From contig PALV01000013.1 of the NCBI GenBank assembly GCA_002706685.1, positions 1 through 64,000 of the forward strand: a stretch of DNA of 64,000 nt. Direction: 5' to 3'. Positions 19,303-26,006 of this stretch are shown here, one piece after another (within the stretch, counting starts at the first letter, position 1; the number at the start of each line of letters is the position of its first letter). The notes under the pieces are model-generated. The model was not told where the DNA came from and searched no databases. It saw only the letters and a program-made list of their open reading frames with translations. The stretch is from Gammaproteobacteria bacterium. Lineage in GTDB: Bacteria > Pseudomonadota > Gammaproteobacteria > Pseudomonadales > Pseudohongiellaceae. The position numbers and the translations under genes are program-made.

Positions 19303-20283
19303 TCAGAACTGACTCGCAAAAGCCCGCAGCGCGTCAACTCCAAGCACGTCAGCCGGTGCCAGTTGCAGGTCCTGTCGTGTCACCTGCCCCAGACTGTCAT
19401 TCAATGTAGCAAGGTGGATGTCCTCCTGAGACTTTCGCTCTGCAAGGAATCCCTGCAGACCATCTGGCAGCCGTTTATTCACCACCAGCCCGGCAACATC
19501 CACGCCAGAGCGAACGAGCTGCGCGTGCAGCTCTATCGTTTCCAGCACCGGCAGGCGCTCCGCCGCCAGAACGATCACAAAACCTGTCTTGTCGGCGTCG
19601 GCGAGCGCATCGCGCAAGCCGGCAAAGCGCTGTTTGCGCCGATTTAACAGGCGCCGGATCCGGCTTTCGCGATCCTGGTCCTGCTGTGCGGGCTCATCCC
19701 CCAGCGCATTGGCACCGACACTGGAGTCACGGGCCAGGCTCTTGAGGACGGCGCTAAAGCTGTCTGCTTTGTCTCGTCTCTTGATCAAACCTTCCGTCCA
19801 CGCGGACATCATTTCCGGCAATGCCATCAAGCGGGCCGTATGACCTGAAGGCGCCGTGTCAAACACCACCAGATCATAATCCGATGCCTGCTCAATCACT
19901 TCTGCAATACGCTCCAGCATGGCAGCCTCCTGCATCCCGGGGGCATCTCGGGACAGCTCCATGTGCTTGTCTATTTCACCACTCAAGTGAGCCGGCATCA
20001 TACGTCGCAACGCCGCAGTCACCTCTTCAAGGTGTCGATCAACAGTCTTCTCCGGGTCCAGCTCCAGGCCGTCCAGCCCTGAAGCCAGCTTTACCGGCTT
20101 GGGGCCGATGCGCCGATCAAACAGATGCCCCAGATTATGGGCGGGGTCTGTCGAGACCAGCAGCACATTCTTGCCCTGGTCCGCGGCGGCCAATGCAGTC
20201 GCTGCGGAAACAGTGGTTTTGCCGACACCACCCTTACCGCCAAAAAAAAGAATCTGCCGAGAGTTGGCAAGTTTCAGCAACAT
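19303..20283 (-). CDS. ArsA/Get3-family ATPase
   Basis: Soluble deviant-Walker ATPase of 326 aa. It carries the P-loop FFGGKGGVGKTTVSAAT at residue 14, the STDPAHNLGHLF switch near 45 and VVFDTAPSGHTARLMALPE near 150, all typical of ArsA/Get3. No arsenic genes (arsB, arsC, arsR) are nearby, so arsenite export is unlikely; a targeting or chaperone role like that of Get3 is equally plausible. The start overlaps the stop of the small upstream gene by 10 bp, so the two are translationally coupled and probably act together. Confidence 0.82.
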   Translation of the reverse strand: MLLKLANSRQILFFGGKGGVGKTTVSAATALAAADQGKNVLLVSTDPAHNLGHLFDRRIGPKPVKLASGLDGLELDPEKTVDRHLEEVTAALRRMMPAHLSGEIDKHMELSRDAPGMQEAAMLERIAEVIEQASDYDLVVFDTAPSGHTARLMALPEMMSAWTEGLIKRRDKADSFSAVLKSLARDSSVGANALGDEPAQQDQDRESRIRRLLNRRKQRFAGLRDALADADKTGFVIVLAAERLPVLETIELHAQLVRSGVDVAGLVVNKRLPDGLQGFLAERKSQEDIHLATLNDSLGQVTRQDLQLAPADVLGVDALRAFASQF

Positions 20284-20546
20284 TTGATGTGATCCAATGG
20301 AGAGTGTTCAAGGCCCATGCGGTGGTGCCATTCATGGAAACGGTCGTAGACCACTGGCAGCAGTTCCAGTGTGTAGTAGGCTGCCGGATTCGGCACGCCC
20401 AATGTTTCTGCAAACACCATCAGCATAAAAAGATCGTCTTCGTCTCTTTGAGCACGCGCAAACGACTGGCGATAGGGCGCCACATAAAACTCTCGCAGCC
20501 CTTTCTCCAGCTGCCTGAAAAAGCTGCCGGGCGACTCCTTACTCAT
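20274..20546 (-). CDS. Small protein ending in Cys-Cys, partner of ArsA-like ATPase
   Basis: 90 aa protein with no signal peptide, basic-aromatic N-terminus (FFRQLEKGLREFYVAPYRQSFARAQRDED), a central conserved-looking stretch (LGVPNPAAYYTLELLPVVYDRFHEWHHRMG) and a terminal KCC followed directly by stop. I recall a family named cory-CC-star for proteins of this shape; I cannot verify the match here. It overlaps rnfH by 4 bp upstream and the ArsA-like gene by 10 bp downstream. A tail cysteine pair could bind a metal or a client of the ATPase; this is inference. Confidence 0.7.
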   Translation of the reverse strand: MSKESPGSFFRQLEKGLREFYVAPYRQSFARAQRDEDDLFMLMVFAETLGVPNPAAYYTLELLPVVYDRFHEWHHRMGLEHSPLDHIKCC

Positions 20547-20872
20547 GATTTCTCCGTCGATCTTTTTGCGGTGACTTTCCTGGCGCGTTTCGCCCTCAGC
20601 AGCCGGGCCTCTTTCGGGTCAATGATCAAGGGCCGGTATAACTCTACGCGATCGTGGTTGGCGAGCTGGTACTGCTCTGCTGTAGGGTTGCCACGGCCAT
20701 CGAGCAGACGTGCATAAATCCCTACTCTGACCGTCTCCGGGTCGATTTCCGGGTGTTGCTGCAACAGCCCGGAAAGCTCAACTGCCTGCCATGCAGTCGT
20801 GCCATCAGGTACCTCAAGGGGCACCTGATGCTGCTGATCCGGCAATGCGTATACCACTGTTACTTCTATCAT
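20543..20872 (-). CDS. rnfH: RnfH family ubiquitin-like protein
   Basis: Small beta-grasp protein of 109 aa with unknown biochemical role, commonly encoded beside ratA. The start MIEVTVVYALPDQQHQVPLEV matches the family; the frame is open to 20980 but the ATG at 20872 is the canonical one and leaves a 2-bp gap after ratA. RVGIYARLL and DRVELYRPLIIDPKEARLLRAKRA are the other family motifs. It overlaps the next gene by ATGA. Confidence 0.9.
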   Translation of the reverse strand: MIEVTVVYALPDQQHQVPLEVPDGTTAWQAVELSGLLQQHPEIDPETVRVGIYARLLDGRGNPTAEQYQLANHDRVELYRPLIIDPKEARLLRAKRARKVTAKRSTEKS

Positions 20873-20874
20873 AA

Positions 20875-21306
20875 CTACCCGTAGAGTACCCGTGCACGTG
20901 CGATGACCGAATCGACCTGCGAATTGGCCGAATGCTGGAAGAGCTTTTCCATAGCGGCACCCAGCAAGGATCCTGACCACTCAAAATGCATTTCCAGACT
21001 GACCTTGCAGGCGGAATCGGAAAGCGAGGTAAAGCGCCATGTCGCATCAAAGCTTCGAAAAGGCCCCTCAACGAGCTTCATGCGCATTGACTCATTCGGT
21101 ACGAGCGTATTGCGTGTCGTAAAACTGTAGCGAATGCCAGCCTTGCCCAGTGTCAGCTTACCCACCACCACATCTTCATCGCGCTCCAGAATCTCTGCCG
21201 CAATACAGCCCTGCATGAAATTGGGATACTGTTCGATGTCGTTCACCAGCGCATACATCTGGGCGGCAGAATAATTAACCAGCGCACTGCGCTCTATACT
21301 TACCAT
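20875..21306 (-). CDS. ratA: RatA-type SRPBCC / coenzyme Q-binding protein
   Basis: START-like protein of 143 aa (COQ10/RatA family). The pattern SALVNYSAAQMYALVNDIEQYPNFM is the family hallmark, and the C-terminus has the long amphipathic helix LGAAMEKLFQHSANSQVDSV. Homologues bind ubiquinone; E. coli RatA was also described as inhibiting 70S assembly. It lies next to rnfH and divergent from smpB across the transporter gene, a conserved neighbourhood. Confidence 0.88.
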   Translation of the reverse strand: MVSIERSALVNYSAAQMYALVNDIEQYPNFMQGCIAAEILERDEDVVVGKLTLGKAGIRYSFTTRNTLVPNESMRMKLVEGPFRSFDATWRFTSLSDSACKVSLEMHFEWSGSLLGAAMEKLFQHSANSQVDSVIARARVLYG

Positions 21307-21320
21307 CCTCCGGCTCCCGG

Positions 21321-22751
21321 CTAGCCCGCCAAAAAGGCAATCAGATCAATAGCGAAGTACTTGGCTGCCACTGAATTGATGAATACAAACAGCAGCACAA
21401 CCGGCACAAAGGTGCGCAATGAGAATGTCAGATATCGGGCCATCCCCGAACTGCTGAATTCCGCATCGCCAGAGCCAAGCTCGGCAGCAAAACCATCGCG
21501 CCAGCGATAGGCACAGATGATACAGGCAAAAAAACCAACCAGCGGAAGAATCACTTCAGAGAAGGTATCCGCAATCAGGTCGAACAATGACTTGGGACCG
21601 CCGCCATAGGGGATAAAGTCCGTCAGCATGGGTGACATACCGAACGACAGCGCCGCCAGCACCGCGCACAAAGTCACCAGTGTCGCCTGCACCAGCACAG
21701 CTTTACGACGGGAGAAATTCCATTCGTCAATCATGTACGCGATTGGAATTTCCAGGATTGACACCAATGAGGTTACTGCGGCAAAAAACACCAGTGCAAA
21801 AAACACTGTGGCCACCATGCTGGCGCCAAAGTAACCAACAGCATCCTGCATGGACAGGAAAATCTGAGGCAGGTAGGTGAAGATCAAACCGACGCTGCTG
21901 GTCGACAGGTCGTCAGGGTCTGTGGCCGGATTGAAGGCAAAAATTGCCGGTAGAATCAGCAGGCCCGCCATAAACGCCACTGATGTGTCGGCAACTGCAA
22001 CCATCTTGCCTGAGTTGGGGATATTGTCCTCGCGGCTAAAATAGGACCCATAGGTAATCATGATACCCATGCCCAAAGATAACGAGAAGAAAGCCTGATT
22101 CAACGCCGCGTTGATAACCTGCCCATCTAGACGGCTGAAGTCAGGCACCAGGTAGTACTGCACACCCAGCATAGCGTCGTCGAGTGTCATGACAAAAAGT
22201 ATCAGACCCACCAGCATTAATGCCAGGGTGGGCATCAAAACACGCGCGAGCCTCTCGATACCACCTTTGACACCACCCAGCAGCACCCCGAAGACAAGAA
22301 TCTGCAACAGGACAAACCAGGGGAAAATGCCCGGGGACCCAATCATGTCGCCAAACGCGGCGTCGGTTGCCAGTATTGACAAATCACCGGTCAAGGTCCG
22401 AAACAGAAATATCAAAATCCAAACTGTTACAACCGTGTAGAAGACGGCAATCATAAAGGGAGTCACAATGGCCAGTTTTCCGGCCCAACGCCAGCCAGTG
22501 CTATTGTTGGTCAGGGCCGAAAATGCCCCTACCGGGTTCCGCCGCGTATGCCGACCAATGGCTATTTCAGCCAGTAATACCGGGAAGCAGATTAAGGCCA
22601 CAAACAGGATATAGACCATCAGGAAAACAGCACCGCCGTTTTTGGATGCCATGACCGGGAATGCGACCAGATTGCCCAGACCTACTGCCGAACCCGCTGC
22701 CGCCAGCACGAAACCCAGGCGTGAACTGAACTGACCCCGATCTATTGCCAT
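21321..22751 (-). CDS. Sodium-dependent transporter, NSS/SNF family
   Basis: Inner-membrane LeuT-fold symporter of 476 aa with about 11-12 hydrophobic helices. The family signature in helix 1 is clear: FVLAAAGSAVGLGNLVAFPVMASKNGGAVFLM. The open frame extends 116 codons further upstream, but the ATG at 22751 has a fine AAGAGGA ribosome site and gives the correct N-terminus; the longer frame overlaps smpB. Substrate is probably an amino acid or related solute but cannot be inferred. It follows the divergent smpB promoter and precedes ratA by 14 bp. Confidence 0.88.
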   Translation of the reverse strand: MAIDRGQFSSRLGFVLAAAGSAVGLGNLVAFPVMASKNGGAVFLMVYILFVALICFPVLLAEIAIGRHTRRNPVGAFSALTNNSTGWRWAGKLAIVTPFMIAVFYTVVTVWILIFLFRTLTGDLSILATDAAFGDMIGSPGIFPWFVLLQILVFGVLLGGVKGGIERLARVLMPTLALMLVGLILFVMTLDDAMLGVQYYLVPDFSRLDGQVINAALNQAFFSLSLGMGIMITYGSYFSREDNIPNSGKMVAVADTSVAFMAGLLILPAIFAFNPATDPDDLSTSSVGLIFTYLPQIFLSMQDAVGYFGASMVATVFFALVFFAAVTSLVSILEIPIAYMIDEWNFSRRKAVLVQATLVTLCAVLAALSFGMSPMLTDFIPYGGGPKSLFDLIADTFSEVILPLVGFFACIICAYRWRDGFAAELGSGDAEFSSSGMARYLTFSLRTFVPVVLLFVFINSVAAKYFAIDLIAFLAG

Positions 22752-22848
22752 GATGTATCCTCTTGTTGTTGATCTACGGATTTTAGGGAGTCTGCCCAGC
22801 AACCGCAAATATCGGCCGGCAATTTTAGCGAAGGTACGGAAATAAATG

Positions 22849-22854
22849 TATAAT
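22849..22854 (+). promoter_or_regulatory. smpB -10 box, possibly leaderless transcript
   Basis: A perfect TATAAT ends eight bases before the smpB ATG, with only CCGCCGCC between. Transcription would start at or just before the start codon, leaving no room for a ribosome site. The -35 region is poor. Confidence 0.55.
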
Positions 22855-22862
22855 CCGCCGCC

Positions 22863-23345
22863 ATGGCCAAAGCAAAGAAATCCAAAGTTCCCGATACTAC
22901 CATTGTCCGCAATAAAAAGGCGCTCCACGACTACTTTGTGGAAGACACCTTTGAAGCCGGCATCGCACTGGAAGGCTGGGAAGTAAAAAGTCTGCGAGAG
23001 GGGAAAGTGCAGCTGGTGGACAGCTATGTCATTCTGAAAGATGGCGAGGCGTCCATTATCGGCTGTCGTATCAACCCGCTTAACAGCGCCAGCACACATG
23101 TGGTTGCCGACCCGGATCGCACCCGCAAGCTGCTATTGCACAAAAAGGAGCTGGCACGGATGTTCTCCAGCGTGCAGCAAAAAGGTCACACCTGCATCGC
23201 CACCAAGCTTTACTGGAAGGGACACCTGGTCAAGTGTCAGGTAGCGCTGGCAAAAGGTAAGAAGGATCACGATAAGCGTGACACAATCAAGGATCGCGAA
23301 TGGGCGATTCAGAAACAGCGTGTCGTGCGCCATCAGAACCGTTGA
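22863..23345 (+). CDS. smpB: SsrA-binding protein SmpB
   Basis: Partner of tmRNA in ribosome rescue. The 160 aa protein has the OB-fold core with [32 protein letters not shown], the [16 protein letters not shown] loop, and the basic tail [17 protein letters not shown], all diagnostic. The ssrA gene itself is 740 bp downstream, separated by a HAD phosphatase gene, so both halves of the rescue system are in one place. Confidence 0.97.
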   Translation: MAKAKKSKVPDTTIVRNKKALHDYFVEDTFEAGIALEGWEVKSLREGKVQLVDSYVILKDGEASIIGCRINPLNSASTHVVADPDRTRKLLLHKKELARMFSSVQQKGHTCIATKLYWKGHLVKCQVALAKGKKDHDKRDTIKDREWAIQKQRVVRHQNR

Positions 23346-23366
23346 AGCCTGGAAACTGATTAATCC

Positions 23367-24020
23367 ATGAAAACCCAGCCCTTCAAGGTGGCGATATTTG
23401 ACTGGGACGGCACCGTTGTCGACTCCGTCGAACACATCACTGACTGTCTGCATCACGCCGCCACTACCATTGGCTTTCCAGCACTGGAGCGGGCCGCCTA
23501 CCGTAACATCATTGGTCTCGGGCTTGTTGAGGCCCTGAAACAGCTTTATCCCGGCATAACAGCTGAGCAGATGGGCAGCATGCGCGAGGCCTACAGCCGG
23601 CATTTTATGGCCACCTCGGCGGCAAATCAGCGCGTGTTTCCCGGTATTACCGGCATTCTGGAAACACTGCACGGCAGCAAACGCCACTGCGCCATCGCCA
23701 CCGGTAAAAGCCGCCGCGGGCTCGATCTCGCTTTGCAGGCCAGCGGTCTGGCGCACTGGTTTCACCTCAGCCGCTGTGCCGATGAAACACGCTCCAAACC
23801 GGATCCCGCCATGCTGCTGGAAATACTGGCACACTTCCAGATCGAGCCAGATGAGGCGGTCATGATCGGAGATACTGTCTACGACCTGGCCATGGCCGAG
23901 TCTATTGGTATGCCCGCCATTGGCGTGACCTGGGGCGTTCATGAGTCCGAGGCACTGGCGGCGCACAAGCCCATCGCGATTACTGGCGACATGGCCGAGC
24001 TCCAGGCCCTGCTGCGCTGA
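23367..24020 (+). CDS. HAD-family hydrolase, phosphoglycolate phosphatase-like
   Basis: Haloacid-dehalogenase phosphatase of 217 aa. Motif I FDWDGTVVDSVEH (nucleophile Asp), motif II CAIATGKSRRGL, motif III lysine in RSKPDPAMLL and motif IV MIGDTVYDLAMAESIG are intact. The helical cap between motifs I and II matches subfamily IA (Gph/PpaX type). Substrate is not evident. It sits 22 bp after smpB. Confidence 0.85.
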   Translation: MKTQPFKVAIFDWDGTVVDSVEHITDCLHHAATTIGFPALERAAYRNIIGLGLVEALKQLYPGITAEQMGSMREAYSRHFMATSAANQRVFPGITGILETLHGSKRHCAIATGKSRRGLDLALQASGLAHWFHLSRCADETRSKPDPAMLLEILAHFQIEPDEAVMIGDTVYDLAMAESIGMPAIGVTWGVHESEALAAHKPIAITGDMAELQALLR

Positions 24021-24087
24021 CGACCACCCCACGGTGAAATAAATCAACGGTCTGGCCTGTCTTATGTGATACACTGAAAGTCATTTC

Positions 24088-24449
24088 GGGGCTGATTTGG
24101 ATTCGACGCCGGTATCAAAATCCGAGGTGCATGCCGAGAGGGTATAGACTCTCGTAAATCAATCTATGCAACTTCTATAGTTGCCAACGACGAAAACTAC
24201 GCTCTCGCAGCCTAAATAGAGCCGCGAGCGATTGCCACCGGGATGCCTGTAAACCAGTGATCGCAATCGTCATATAGAACAGGATCGCTGTGGAGTGTGC
24301 CTGGCGCAAAGCAGCTAAAACTCACCAGGCTCGCCCAAACCGCCCTGCCCGTCGGGCCGGTACGGGTTAACTCAATAGACGACGCTAAGCATGTAGATCC
24401 GAGGACAGCGGACTGACGGACGCGGGTTCAACTCCCGCCAGCTCCACCA
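24088..24449 (+). ncRNA. ssrA: Transfer-messenger RNA (tmRNA)
   Basis: One-piece tmRNA of 362 nt. The 5' end GGGGCTG (24088-24094) pairs with CAGCTCC (24439-24445) ahead of ACCA, making a 7-bp acceptor stem with encoded CCA. The T-arm CGGGTTCAACTCCCG is intact. The tag reading frame is GCC AAC GAC GAA AAC TAC at 24183-24200 and then GCT CTC GCA GCC TAA, encoding ANDENYALAA. It is followed at once by a strong terminator. Confidence 0.97.
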
Positions 24450-24453
24450 ATTG

Positions 24454-24498
24454 AAAAGCAAAGGGGCGGTATCGCGAGATACCGCCCCTTTGCTTTTT
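24454..24498 (+). terminator. Intrinsic terminator of ssrA
   Basis: AAAAGCAAAGGGGCGGTATC (24454-24473) pairs perfectly over 20 bp with 24478-24497 around a GCGA loop, ending in a T-run. It begins five bases after the tmRNA CCA end and is nearly symmetric, so it could also stop minus-strand transcription. Confidence 0.92.
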
Positions 24499-24941
24499 CA
24501 ACCCGAGATATGCGCGCTGTTGATCTCAATACGCCCGGGTTCACAAAACGGCAGAACAGCCGTTTTGGACGCCGCTTGCCGGCGGTGCGAAGCACCGAGC
24601 GCCAGGGAAGGCGCAAGTCCACTCCCGCCACCGAAAGTCCTGGCGTCGGCAATACGAACCGAATAAAAGTGTCGTTAACACGAACAACAAGCTGACCGGG
24701 ATTATCCTGGAGCGAATAAACACTATCTGTGTCGACTCCAATCAGGAGCAGGAACTGATCAATCAGGTAACAACTGTTTTTGAGAGCATCAAAAAGTCGT
24801 CCGACCGAGTCAACCAGGCAATGGCAGAGCTGGGCGCAATAGGCTGACAACAGCGGAAATGTGGCTTCCCCGGGCTGGTTTATTATCACCCATTGCTCAT
24901 GTTAGGCTCTGAGCACCTCGTGCAAGGAGCCGCACATTGGC
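24499..24941 (+). pseudogene. Gene-poor segment after ssrA with a 3' gene remnant
   Basis: No intact gene is evident in this stretch. A plus-strand frame lacking a plausible start runs to a TGA at 24845-24847 and reads like the helical end of a protein (LERINTICVDSN, FESIKKSSDRVNQAMAELG). A perfect 8-bp hairpin AAAACGGC/GCCGTTTT lies at 24545-24566. Near 24621-24630 ACTCCCGCCA repeats ten bases of the tmRNA 3' end exactly. The 3' end of ssrA is a common integrase target, so this may be the scar of a lost element; no integrase or intact second att copy is seen. Confidence 0.35.
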
Positions 24942-26006
24942 ATGCCTAATCCGCTAACTGACGCCCTGAAGGCAGTCGCACACACCAGCCCATTGAAACT
25001 GCTGGGCTTCACGGTACTGTTCATTGGACTGAGTGCGATAGTCCCCTGGACCATCTATCGTGAACTTAATGGCGAACTGAGCGTAATGTGGTCAGTGTTG
25101 CTGGCTCCCCGCCTGATCATCACGGCACTCCTGCTTCTGATGGTCTATTATTTTTGCGATGCCCTGCGTTTATGGTTCACCCTGCGCGCCCTTGGCGAGT
25201 CACTGCCTTTGCGCGCCATGTCGCCACTGGTATTCATTAATCTGCTGGTCTCCAACATCACCCCACTGGCGACCGGCGGCGGTCTCGTCCAGATCTGGTA
25301 CCTGCACGGTCGTGGCATCCATGCTGGCGTGGCGACTGCTGCGACCACCCTGCGCACTTTGATCGCTAGTCTGATGATTTTTTTGCCCGCGCCACTGTTG
25401 CTGTTGAGCCTGGACCCGCTGGAAAACAGCATGGTCGCGCGCAACTGGACGCAATGGCTGGGAGTATTCGCACTGCTTTACCTCGGGTTTTTCATGCTGT
25501 TGCTGTGTCGCATTCGTTACATCATTGCCGCAGCCGTCTACATGCTGTCTATCGCACAGCAGATCAGACTGCTGAGTGCACAGCGAGGTCACCGCTGGCA
25601 ACAGAAATTAAAACGCGAAATGATCCGCTTTAATCGCAGCTTCAGATCGTTTATCAATGGCAAACCACTGGACATCGCGATGGCCCTGATCAGCACAGCC
25701 ATTTTTTTGCTGTCGCTGTTTTCGTTTCCTGCTCTGTTGATGTGGCACCTGGGTTACGACGTCGACTATCCACTGGTTATTGGCGTCATGGTGGTCAATA
25801 CTTTTATCATGTACTTCGCACCAACACCTGGCGCGGCCGGAATCGCAGAAGGCGCATTTGCACTGTTTTTCGCCAGCCTGCTAAGCAACGCGGACCTGGT
25901 TCTGGTGATGCTTGGCTGGCGATTTCTGACGGTACATCTGGGCATGCTGATCGGGATACCAGTCACGATCCATGCCCTGCTACAGGGGGAGCGGCGAGAT
26001 GCGTAA
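24942..26006 (+). CDS. Lysylphosphatidylglycerol synthase-like TM protein (UPF0104)
   Basis: Polytopic inner-membrane protein of 354 aa with about eight helices. The conserved LPG_synthase_TM features are visible: a region like NLLVSNITPLATGGGLVQIWYL near residue 105 and YFAPTPGAAGIAEGAFA near 290. Relatives flip or synthesise lipids and often accompany glycosyltransferases. Its stop overlaps the next gene's start by 8 bp, which suggests that the two act on one envelope glycolipid. The catalytic domain of true LPG synthases is absent, so a flippase-like role is the better guess. Confidence 0.78.
   Translation: MPNPLTDALKAVAHTSPLKLLGFTVLFIGLSAIVPWTIYRELNGELSVMWSVLLAPRLIITALLLLMVYYFCDALRLWFTLRALGESLPLRAMSPLVFINLLVSNITPLATGGGLVQIWYLHGRGIHAGVATAATTLRTLIASLMIFLPAPLLLLSLDPLENSMVARNWTQWLGVFALLYLGFFMLLLCRIRYIIAAAVYMLSIAQQIRLLSAQRGHRWQQKLKREMIRFNRSFRSFINGKPLDIAMALISTAIFLLSLFSFPALLMWHLGYDVDYPLVIGVMVVNTFIMYFAPTPGAAGIAEGAFALFFASLLSNADLVLVMLGWRFLTVHLGMLIGIPVTIHALLQGERRDA

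Noticed and set aside
22752..23099. Long N-terminal extension of the sodium-dependent transporter
   Set aside because: It overlaps smpB antisense, and the ATG at 22751 has a strong ribosome site and the family N-terminus.
24428..24889. Long minus-strand frame of 153 codons across the ssrA terminator
   Set aside because: It covers the tmRNA 3' end and terminator hairpin, has no family features and no ribosome site.
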